DNA from: an uncultured Eubacteriales bacterium
GTDB taxonomy: Bacteria > Bacillota > Clostridia > Lachnospirales > Lachnospiraceae
Assembly: GCA_949284175.1 (NCBI GenBank)
Contig: CASDVE010000013.1
Location: 1-64,000, forward strand
DNA length: 64,000 bases
Direction: 5' to 3'
Position numbers and translations under genes: made by a program
Shown here: one piece after another, positions 6,511 through 13,284 of the stretch
Layout: each line of letters starts with the position of its first letter
Numbering within the stretch: position 1 is the stretch's first letter
The notes under the pieces: generated by a model
Told to the model about the DNA's origin: nothing
The model's database searches: none
What the model saw: only the letters and a program-made list of their open reading frames with translations

Positions 6511-7974
6511 TTAAATAAATTCTCTTTGTTTTTGCAATGCTGTTTCTTTTCCTGCAATTCTTTCATTATCTTCTTTTTCTTGTTTTGTAATCCATTTACC
6601 CCTATGAATTAAAAGACGTAATCTAATTTTAAAAGATTTTTTTACGCTCTCATCATCTTCCGAAAATATTATTGGTCTAAATGATTCAATTATCATCACA
6701 AAATTAATTTTTTTATATATATTGTTAATATCTTGCTTCTTAATATTAAATTCTTCTAATTGTTTTCTTATTCTTTTATAATAAATATAATTGGTTATTC
6801 CAGATACTTCTATAATAAAACCCATTTTTTCCAATACATAATTTATACGGTTTAAAATTTCTTCTAAATTTCTAGGGGTTTCTGGTATAATTATCTTTGT
6901 TACGTCTATATCTTTTTTCCCAAATTGATAATTCTTTTCTGATAAGCAATAACAACCTATGTTTTCCATAAACCATTTGGATTGAACTTCAAAAATTAAG
7001 CCTTTTGGATAGTTTCTATTTTTTATCTGAAACACTATATTATTTCCATTTTTCCTTATAATTCTTATATCCTTATCTTCTCTACATTGATTAAAGTCCT
7101 TTATATGCTCTTTAATAAATTCTTGTTCATATATGAACTTTAGTGTTTCAGTAGAAAATATTCCATTATTTTTTGAAATGCTAATCCAGATATTTTTATC
7201 CTTTTCTTTAATCCAGCTTCCAACATGTTTATTACAAATCAAAGGATTGTTCTTATTTTTGCTATAAAACTCTTCAGCCTGATTCCACAATTTTATATGA
7301 TTCTTCTTAAGTTCAAAATATTTTTCCTTTGTTTTTTGAAAATCGCCCCCATTTTGAACATAATCTGTTCTTAGGTAATTTAGGTTTCTCAGAGATAATT
7401 CTATACTTGTATATAATTCATACGGTAATACAATATCAATTTCTTTAAATTTTTGTTCTGAATCTTGTACAAAATCTATATCTCTTAAATCAATTTGGCT
7501 AAATTCAATTTTTCTCTTTTCTTTTTCCAGCCTTTTATTAGCTTCTCTTTTATCTCTACCTATTTGCTTTATATTTCCTATTCCTTTAAATCTTTTTATA
7601 CACTCAGACCCCACGTGCAATTCCGCTTCCGTTTTTTGGTTTCTTATATAATATACAAATGTGTTTGGTCGAGAACACAATTGACAAGGTATTTTTTTTT
7701 CACTTATTTCACTATGTTCTGTATAAACCCATTCTTCCATTACATTTTCCATAAGTTCTTTCTTATTGGCTAATATAGTTGCCTTTGCCTTATCATCAAA
7801 CATTTTATTTTCATCCAAGTCTTTTCTGGTAATATGCTTATACCCTTGTACGGCTAAAAATAAGTTGCCATATAAGTCTTTATTCTTTGGTACTTCACTA
7901 TTTTGAATTAATATTGTTTCCCCTTGGTTTAACACTACAATTTTTGAGTTATTGCTATTCTTTATCTTTGCCAA
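6511..7974 (-). CDS. Large charged protein with CxxC...GSxC motif, function unknown
   Basis: The start is taken as TTG at 7974, because AGGAGG lies eight bases upstream; the in-frame ATG at 8052 falls upstream of this site. The product has 487 residues, is very Lys/Asn/Ile-rich and has no membrane segment. Near the N-terminus C97-Q-L-C100, an I-R-N turn and G122-S-E-C125-I-K-R-F form the same possible metal-binding unit found in the 189-residue minus-strand protein. A highly charged helical stretch follows (about 140-165). No enzyme motif was recognised. It has its own promoter inside an inverted repeat, which suggests an autonomously expressed accessory gene. Confidence 0.55.
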   Translation of the reverse strand: MAKIKNSNNSKIVVLNQGETILIQNSEVPKNKDLYGNLFLAVQGYKHITRKDLDENKMFDDKAKATILANKKELMENVMEEWVYTEHSEISEKKIPCQLCSRPNTFVYYIRNQKTEAELHVGSECIKRFKGIGNIKQIGRDKREANKRLEKEKRKIEFSQIDLRDIDFVQDSEQKFKEIDIVLPYELYTSIELSLRNLNYLRTDYVQNGGDFQKTKEKYFELKKNHIKLWNQAEEFYSKNKNNPLICNKHVGSWIKEKDKNIWISISKNNGIFSTETLKFIYEQEFIKEHIKDFNQCREDKDIRIIRKNGNNIVFQIKNRNYPKGLIFEVQSKWFMENIGCYCLSEKNYQFGKKDIDVTKIIIPETPRNLEEILNRINYVLEKMGFIIEVSGITNYIYYKRIRKQLEEFNIKKQDINNIYKKINFVMIIESFRPIIFSEDDESVKKSFKIRLRLLIHRGKWITKQEKEDNERIAGKETALQKQREFI

Positions 7975-8023
7975 TAGATTCGCCTCCTGTAAAAACAAAA
8001 CATACTTTCGGAACATATATTCG

Positions 8024-8117
8024 ATTATATCATATACCCACAAAAATATCAATATATAGTATTAATCTAAAAATTCAATCACTATATATTGATACTACAT
8101 ATCGTTGGGATCATTAT
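8024..8117. promoter_or_regulatory. Symmetric divergent promoters inside a perfect inverted repeat
   Basis: A perfect 14-bp inverted repeat (arms 8047-8060 and 8081-8094, 20-base spacer) carries a TTGATA -35 hexamer at the outer end of each arm. Leftward, TTGATA (8052-8047), 17 bp, then TATAAT (8029-8024) drives the 487-residue gene. Rightward, TTGATA (8089-8094), 17 bp, then CATTAT (8112-8117) points toward the HTH gene. A dimeric regulator bound to the repeat would cover both -35 elements. Confidence 0.6.
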
Positions 8118-8591
8118 CCTATCACTAATTTTTTCCAGAGTCAAGACTAGTTTTTTGTTTTCGAGGATAAAAGATAAAAATTGACAAAAATAGATAAATC
8201 AGATAAAACTATTATTGGATAAGTAAAACGAATAAAAATAGAGCAAGAAAATAGTCCTGCTCTATTCCAAATATCATCAATAAACTAATACAAATATTGT
8301 AATACAAGCTCTGTTATGATTTGATATAGAGTATCTTAATGATACTTTATTTATTTGAATATAGACCCTGAAGTAAATAAATAGAAAATATGTAAATTGA
8401 AAAGTAACCTCCATTATAATTTATAATTTATAATTTTTACAACAAAATATGAAATATTTTTATATTTTAAAACAAATTATGTATTCATTAATTATTATAA
8501 CAAGATTATATCATTACTCCTTTTCTTTTGTCAAGAACCTATGTTTGATATGATTTGTATTATTTTTATCATAAAATATATTAAAATTATA
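8118..8591. other. Non-coding AT-rich region
   Basis: No convincing gene is visible. The region has several gataaa-type words (8167-8205) and a 9-bp hairpin at 8237-8266 (aatagagca / tgctctatt) that has a T-rich tail only in the minus direction. It could hold a regulatory RNA or origin-like sequence, but nothing decisive was seen. Confidence 0.4.
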
Positions 8592-8620
8592 TTGATTTAT
8601 ATTAAAATATATGTTATTAT
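8592..8620 (+). promoter_or_regulatory. Promoter of the HTH gene
   Basis: TTGATT at 8592-8597 and TATTAT at 8615-8620 are separated by 17 bp. The gene starts at 8667 behind an AAGGAG ribosome-binding site. Confidence 0.6.
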
Positions 8621-8666
8621 CAAGTCATGAATCCAATTTTTGTAAAAATAGAGAAGGAGTGATATA

Positions 8667-9305
8667 ATGGGTGATCTCGATGAGATATGTTTCTTTTATT
8701 CAGACAATGAACAACTGGTTGAAGAACTAAATAAATTACTCATCCAAAAGAAAATAAGTAAAACTGAAGTTGCTACTAGACTTGGAATTAATCCACAAGG
8801 ATTAAATTCTTTGCTAAACAAGAAGAATTTTAGCTTCAATGACTTAAAGCGAATACTTGATGTCATTGATATAGAAATGAAGGTTAATTTTGTTCAAAAA
8901 AGAAAGGGGAACAATACTATGGAATGTGTAAAAGAAGTTAAAGAAGTAATTGCAAAGAGAAAATCTGGTGAGAGCTGTGAAGATTTTGAAATCAAAAATA
9001 ACGAACAGTTCTCTCTCGTTGCTGGTGCCCTTATGAAACAAATTCTTTTAGCTCAAAGAAAAGGATATGTAAAAGCATATTTATTCAACCAATATAGCAC
9101 TGGTAGATTTAAAGTTCAAAAAATGAAAGAAGTTATTGCTCATGAAATGGCTAAAACTCATATACCAATTCACGTAGAAAATGGAAAGAATACTACTTTT
9201 GGTCTCTTTATATCAAGAGCAATGATGTATGATAATGAAACAAACGAAGTGGTTGATCCACAAACATTTATTATTGGAACACTAGAATTTGGAAATAAAG
9301 TATAA
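8667..9305 (+). CDS. XRE-type HTH protein with an unrecognised C-terminal domain; possible internal start
   Basis: The 212-residue protein has an N-terminal Cro/XRE-type helix-turn-helix (about residues 15-70: I-S-K-T-E-V-A-T-R-L-G-I-N-P-Q-G-L-N-S-L-L) and, from about residue 85, a separate helical domain with F-S-L-V-A-G-A-L-M-K-Q-I-L-L-A-Q and a C-terminal G-T-L-E-F-G. The internal ATG of M85 (8919) has AAAGGGG nine bases upstream, so a 128-residue C-terminal protein might be made on its own. The C-terminal helices faintly recall the end of some CRISPR Cas8-type proteins, but no cas genes are present. The protein may control the symmetric divergent promoter upstream. The function is not established. 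Confidence 0.6.
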   Translation: MGDLDEICFFYSDNEQLVEELNKLLIQKKISKTEVATRLGINPQGLNSLLNKKNFSFNDLKRILDVIDIEMKVNFVQKRKGNNTMECVKEVKEVIAKRKSGESCEDFEIKNNEQFSLVAGALMKQILLAQRKGYVKAYLFNQYSTGRFKVQKMKEVIAHEMAKTHIPIHVENGKNTTFGLFISRAMMYDNETNEVVDPQTFIIGTLEFGNKV

Positions 9306-9328
9306 GTAATAGAAATAAGTTGAATAAT

Positions 9329-9378
9329 AAAACCCATAAGATAAAAATATTGATCTTTTACTTTATCTTATGGGTTTT
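9329..9378. terminator. Terminator after the HTH gene
   Basis: A perfect 17-bp stem (9329-9345 with 9362-9378, aaaacccataagataaa and its complement) has a 16-base loop. The U-rich 3' arm on either strand makes it usable in both directions. Confidence 0.8.
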
Positions 9379-9399
9379 GACTTATAATATTTAAAAACA

Positions 9400-9421
9400 G
9401 GGAGTATTATTAAATACTCCC
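9400..9421 (-). terminator. Hairpin with T tail on the minus strand
   Basis: The 9-bp stem gggagtatt / aatactccc has a 4-base loop and is followed on the minus strand by TGTTTTTAA. It probably ends the transcript of the 68-residue coiled-coil gene, about 240 bp downstream of its stop. Confidence 0.65.
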
Positions 9422-9598
9422 TACCTAGACATAAAGTCCAATATATAATTAAAAAATATAAAAACGACCATACAACTTTTGTTCTGATTAAATATTCAAA
9501 TTTGATTGTTCATCACTATCAAAAATATTTCAATACAACCTTTGTTTTTAATACTTGTATTATACATTATATCATATAAAATAATGATGTCAAGTATT
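9422..9598. other. Non-coding AT-rich stretch
   Basis: No gene, promoter or repeat could be supported here. It is the transcribed tail between the small minus-strand gene and its likely terminator. Confidence 0.4.
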
Positions 9599-9652
9599 TA
9601 TTGATGACATTACCCCGCTACTTTCTTTCAATTGAGGTAACTGTCATCAATA
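9599..9652. repeat. Long imperfect inverted repeat (hairpin) of unknown role
   Basis: The left arm (9599-9614, starting tattgatgacat) pairs with the right arm (9636-9652, ending tgtcatcaata), with one bulged base and a 21-base loop. It begins immediately after the stop of the small minus-strand gene but has no U tract, so it is not a standard terminator. It could be an RNA stability element or a recombination site. Confidence 0.5.
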
Positions 9653-9658
9653 GGCTTA

Positions 9659-9865
9659 TTATTTATTCTCCAAAAATTGCATCACTTCTTCAACAGAATA
9701 TCCTGATTTTTTCACAGCTTCATAAAGCTTACTAACTTCTAATGCCTTTTGTTCTTCTTTTAATCCTTTTAATTCTTTTTCTAATTCGGATAACTTTTCT
9801 TTTGCTTTATTTAACTCTTCCTCTTTTGCTATGATTAGAGCCTCATAATTTTTGGTTCTTGCCAT
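9659..9865 (-). CDS. Small coiled-coil protein (68 residues)
   Basis: Residues 8-45 form a heptad-rich Glu/Lys/Leu coiled coil. They are followed by a short conserved-looking end, L-Y-E-A-V-K-K-S-G-Y-S-V-E-E-V-M-Q-F-L. Small proteins of this layout are widespread in mobile elements of Clostridia (compare DUF4315-type proteins); exact family membership is not certain. The ATG follows AGGGGTG. A short hairpin (9893-9917, aaggag / ctcctt) lies in the leader. It probably belongs to the accessory element rather than to the tsf cluster. Confidence 0.55.
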   Translation of the reverse strand: MARTKNYEALIIAKEEELNKAKEKLSELEKELKGLKEEQKALEVSKLYEAVKKSGYSVEEVMQFLENK

Positions 9866-10008
9866 ATTTATTCACCCCTATTTATTCAAAAAATAAGGAG
9901 TATCAAAAATTCTCCTTAAATGAATACAATTAATATTTTTAATTAGTTACTGTATACCACATTCCAATCTATTTTACTATTAGAGTAAAAAACACGCAAA
10001 CTTTGCAT

Positions 10009-10099
10009 CACTAACTTGGTCAAAATCTTTTGACCAAAATCATGACCATATTTTTGACCAAGTTAGTGTGATAAGTTATGATATTTTATGATAAGTTAT
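10009..10099. repeat. Inverted repeat plus phased direct repeats at the accessory/core junction
   Basis: Perfect 17-bp arms (10009-10025 and 10052-10068, cactaacttggtcaaaa and complement) flank a 26-base spacer with two further tgacca words. Immediately after, tgataagttat occurs at 10069-10079 and 10089-10099, 20 bp apart. The block lies 75 bp downstream of tsf, where the core gene order breaks. It may be a recombinase/attachment region or a regulator-binding site. Confidence 0.5.
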
Positions 10100-10174
10100 A
10101 TAGGTATTAAATCAACTTCAAGCCTGCATATATGCTAGATTTTCTTGGTATTATGAGAATTTATTTTTTTATAT

Positions 10175-11107
10175 CTACATTCCCATCTGTTTTGCAACTT
10201 CTTCAGCGAAGTTTTCTTCTTTCTTTTCGATACCTTCACCAGTTTCGAAACGAACGAATTTTTTAACTGTGATGTTAGCTCCGTTAGCTTTTGCTACTTC
10301 TGCTACATACTGAGCTACTGTTTGTTTTCCATCTTCTGCTTTTACATATACTTGATCTAATAAGCAGATTTCTTTTAATTCTTTGTTAATACGACCCATA
10401 ACCATTCCGCTGATGATCTTATCATTAGCATCTGGTTTTTCGTTTTTAGCCTGAGCTGTTAAGATTTCTTTTTCATGCTCAATGTAATCAGCTGATACTT
10501 CATCTCTGCTTGTGTAAACTGGTTTAATAGCAGCTACTTGCATTGCTACGTTTCTAGCCATTTCTTCAATTGCTTCATTTACAACATCTGTTTCAACATC
10601 GATTAAAACACCGATCTTTCCACCCATATGTGTGTAAGAAGCGATGAAACCATTTTCTTCAGCAACTTGTTCAAATCTTCTGATGTTCATGTTTTCACCG
10701 ATTACAGCGATCTGTCCAGCTAATGCTTCTTGAACTGTTTTTGTTGTATCGAATTTCCATGTTTCAGCTAAGAAACCTTCCACATCTGTTGCAGATGTTT
10801 CCATAGCTTGTTCTGCTACCTGAGTAACATAGTTCTGGAATGTATCGTTTTTAGCAACGAAGTCTGTTTCAGCATTAACTTCAACGATAACAGCTTTTTT
10901 CTTATCATCTGTTACTAATGCTTTACAAAGACCTTCAGCTGCAACTCTACCAGCTTTTTTCTGTGCAGTAGCAAGACCTTTTTCTCTTAAAAATTCAACT
11001 GCTTTATCCATATCTCCATCAGTTGCATTGAGGGCCTTTTTACAGTCCATCATACCTGCACCTGTGATTTCTCTTAATTCTTTTACCATGCTTGCTGTAA
11101 TAGCCAT
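10175..11107 (-). CDS. tsf: Translation elongation factor Ts
   Basis: The 310-residue protein begins with the classic EF-Ts signature (V-K-E-L-R-E-I-T-G-A-G-M-M-D-C-K-K-A-L) and contains T-D-F-V-A-K-N, the contact motif for EF-Tu. It exchanges GDP for GTP on EF-Tu during elongation. It lies 252 bp downstream of rpsB in the conserved order, but an intrinsic terminator between the two genes means it is expressed by read-through or from its own promoter. In many Firmicutes pyrH and frr follow; here the accessory region follows instead. Confidence 0.98.
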   Translation of the reverse strand: MAITASMVKELREITGAGMMDCKKALNATDGDMDKAVEFLREKGLATAQKKAGRVAAEGLCKALVTDDKKKAVIVEVNAETDFVAKNDTFQNYVTQVAEQAMETSATDVEGFLAETWKFDTTKTVQEALAGQIAVIGENMNIRRFEQVAEENGFIASYTHMGGKIGVLIDVETDVVNEAIEEMARNVAMQVAAIKPVYTSRDEVSADYIEHEKEILTAQAKNEKPDANDKIISGMVMGRINKELKEICLLDQVYVKAEDGKQTVAQYVAEVAKANGANITVKKFVRFETGEGIEKKEENFAEEVAKQMGM

Positions 11108-11246
11108 TATAAGTTACCTCCGTATATTTTTAAATTATCATTATAACGTTTTATTTTATAACAAGAAGGTCGCTATTTTCAAGCCCCTTCTATCTATAAA
11201 CCATTTCCAAATGTTAACAACACAAGAATATGCCTTCCATGTAAAC

Positions 11247-11282
11247 AAAAACAACCTCAGCCTGCGCTACCACAGGCTGAGG
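11247..11282 (-). terminator. Intrinsic terminator between rpsB and tsf
   Basis: The 10-bp GC-rich stem cctcagcctg / caggctgagg (8-base loop) is followed on the minus strand by TTGTTTTTGTTT. It would attenuate tsf relative to rpsB. Confidence 0.85.
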
Positions 11283-11359
11283 CAGCTCTTTTACCTAAAG
11301 GCTTTGCCTTCTCATGTTTTTAATAGCTTGTTCTAATTTAGAACATAAATTTATGAGAA

Positions 11360-12079
11360 TTATTCTTCTTCTGCAACTTCTTCTGCGTCAGCGTCTACGC
11401 CCTGATTTGCTTCGATAACAGCATCTGCCATTTTAGAAACGATTAATTTTACTGCTCTGATAGCATCATCGTTACCTGGAATTACATAATCTAATTCTTC
11501 TGGATCACAGTTTGTATCTGCGATACCTACTAATGGAATTCCTAATGTATGAGCTTCCTGAATACAGATTCTTTCTTTTCTTGGGTCTACAACGAAGATC
11601 ATGTCAGGAACTTCTTTCATGTCTGCGATACCACCAAGGTTTTTCTCTAATTTTTCTTGAACTTTTTTAAGTTCGATTACTTCTTTTTTAGGAAGAACGT
11701 CAAAAGTTCCGTCAGCTTCCATTTCTTGGATTTTCTTTAACTGAGCGACTCTGCTCTGGATTGTTTTGAAGTTTGTTAACATACCACCTAACCATCTCTG
11801 GTTTACATAGTACATTCCACATCTTTCAGCTTCTGCTTTGATTGCATCCTGAGCTTGTTTTTTTGTACCAACGAAAAGGATTTTTCCTCCGTTTGCTACA
11901 CATTCTTTAATTGCATTGTAAGCCTGATCTACTTTACCAACAGATTTCTGTAAGTCGATGATGTAGATACCGTTTCTTTCTGTGTAGATGTATGGAGCCA
12001 TTTTAGGGTTCCATCTTCTTGTTTGATGTCCGAAATGAACACCAGCTTCTAATAATTGTTTCATTGAAATAACGCTCAT
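11360..12079 (-). CDS. rpsB: 30S ribosomal protein S2
   Basis: The 239-residue protein has all S2 hallmarks: [33 protein letters not shown] and [13 protein letters not shown]. It is a structural protein of the small subunit, with an acidic C-terminal tail (E-E-V-A-E-E-E). A strong promoter and a structured leader precede it; tsf follows. Confidence 0.98.
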   Translation of the reverse strand: MSVISMKQLLEAGVHFGHQTRRWNPKMAPYIYTERNGIYIIDLQKSVGKVDQAYNAIKECVANGGKILFVGTKKQAQDAIKAEAERCGMYYVNQRWLGGMLTNFKTIQSRVAQLKKIQEMEADGTFDVLPKKEVIELKKVQEKLEKNLGGIADMKEVPDMIFVVDPRKERICIQEAHTLGIPLVGIADTNCDPEELDYVIPGNDDAIRAVKLIVSKMADAVIEANQGVDADAEEVAEEE

Positions 12080-12121
12080 AATTTACCTCCGTTTTGGTTT
12101 GTGCGTCTGCGAGTTTCTCCT

Positions 12122-12153
12122 TCCCTGACTACCATATCGGCACCGGTCAGAGA
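12122..12153 (-). promoter_or_regulatory. rpsB leader hairpin
   Basis: In the roughly 100-nt rpsB leader, an 8-bp stem pairs tccctgac (12122-12129) with gtcagaga (12146-12153; one G-U-type pair) around a loop containing accggtgccgata-like bases. Ribosomal protein leaders often bind their own product, so autoregulation by S2 is possible but not shown. Confidence 0.4.
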
Positions 12154-12186
12154 ATCCACGTCGCATGTTAATTTTTACCGTCTTTT

Positions 12187-12215
12187 AGCATATCATAGAA
12201 ATTCATTTGTTGCAA
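12187..12215 (-). promoter_or_regulatory. rpsB promoter
   Basis: TTGCAA (12210-12215) and TATGCT (12187-12192) are 17 bp apart on the minus strand, about 108 bp upstream of the rpsB start. Confidence 0.7.
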
Positions 12216-12340
12216 GGATTTTTTATATTTTTTATTATAGAAACACACGGATAGGTTGAATTTGTTTCTACTCCATGACAACTACTCTTTTCTATGTACC
12301 AATCGTTTACGAAGTAAAATTTTTTAATGATGAGAAACAG

Positions 12341-12380
12341 AAATATAGCACCCCAATAACACTATCGGGATGCTATATTT
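12341..12380 (-). terminator. codY terminator
   Basis: A 14-bp stem (aaatatagcacccc with gggatgctatattt, one G-T pair) starts 11 bp after the codY stop. The remaining 12,216-12,340 stretch shows no gene. Confidence 0.8.
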
Positions 12381-12390
12381 CATTTGACTC

Positions 12391-13161
12391 TTATTTTTTT
12401 AACTTCTGTAATTCATCAAAAACTACATCATTTAAGACTTTAATATAAGTCCCCTTCATACCAGAGGAACGAGATTCAATCACGCCAGCACTTTCGAATT
12501 TACGAAGAGCATTAACAATAACGGAACGTGTGATACCAACTCTGTCAGCAATCTTACTTGCTACAAGGATACCTTCATTTCCTTCTAATTCTTCGAAGAT
12601 GTGTGTAATTGCCTCTAGTTCTGAGAAAGATAATGTGCTAATTGCAGATCTCACAATCGCAACTTTTCTATTCTCCTCTGCATTTTCTTCATTTACAGAA
12701 CGCATCATTTCAAGTCCTACAACGGTTGTACCGTATTCACTTAAAATGATATCGTCAATCTCATACTGTGACGCTTGTTTATACATAAAAACAGTGCCAA
12801 GTCGTTCTCCTGCAATATCAATCGGAGTGATAATAGCCTGGTACTTTCCAATTTCAGGGAATTCAAAACCAAGAGTTGTCAAATTTACATTCTCTTTTGT
12901 AGAAAGGATACCGAGAAGGCGTTCATTAAGAAGTGGGTCAATATGTCCTCCAACTTCATCTTGAATTAACTCACTGATCACATCAATATCCTCGCGATTT
13001 TTTAATCCTAACACTTTCCCTTTCTTGCTAATAACAAGAATATTAGAAACTAAAATCTCACTCAACACCTCACAAATATCATTAAAAACAACTTTATGAG
13101 AGTTATTATTGTGCAGAAGCTTATTAATTTTTCTTGTTTTATCTAATAATTGTACGCTCAT
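12391..13161 (-). CDS. codY: GTP/branched-chain amino-acid-sensing global regulator CodY
   Basis: The start chosen is ATG at 13161 (M-S-V-Q-L-L-D-K-T-R-K-I-N), behind AGGGGG, giving 256 residues, the normal CodY length. Residues 1-155 are the GAF sensor domain. The C-terminal winged helix carries A-S-K-I-A-D-R-V-G-I-T-R-S-V-I-V-N-A-L-R-K-F-E, the invariant CodY recognition helix. CodY represses nitrogen and carbon overflow genes when GTP and branched-chain amino acids are plentiful. It follows topA by 123 bp, as in Bacillus-type gene order. Confidence 0.97.
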   Translation of the reverse strand: MSVQLLDKTRKINKLLHNNNSHKVVFNDICEVLSEILVSNILVISKKGKVLGLKNREDIDVISELIQDEVGGHIDPLLNERLLGILSTKENVNLTTLGFEFPEIGKYQAIITPIDIAGERLGTVFMYKQASQYEIDDIILSEYGTTVVGLEMMRSVNEENAEENRKVAIVRSAISTLSFSELEAITHIFEELEGNEGILVASKIADRVGITRSVIVNALRKFESAGVIESRSSGMKGTYIKVLNDVVFDELQKLKK

Positions 13162-13284
13162 GACGAACCCCCTATAAGAATAATTGTCCACCTTAGTGGA
13201 ATTAACTGAATATTTGCTCTTCAATTGATTTTATCACAAATTTTGTATAAAAACAACACTTTTTCCTTTGTTTTTGCAGTTCTT

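Noticed and set aside
8667..9305. A CRISPR-Cas effector (Cas8-like) call for the HTH protein
   Set aside because: Similarity is only a vague helix pattern; no repeats, cas genes or leader are present in the window.
113..10174. CRISPR arrays, retrons or diversity-generating retroelements in the accessory region
   Set aside because: No regularly spaced repeats, reverse transcriptase or template/variable repeat pair was found.
10130..10174. gcatatatgc palindrome after tsf as the tsf terminator
   Set aside because: The stem is very short with no U tract; no convincing tsf terminator could be assigned.
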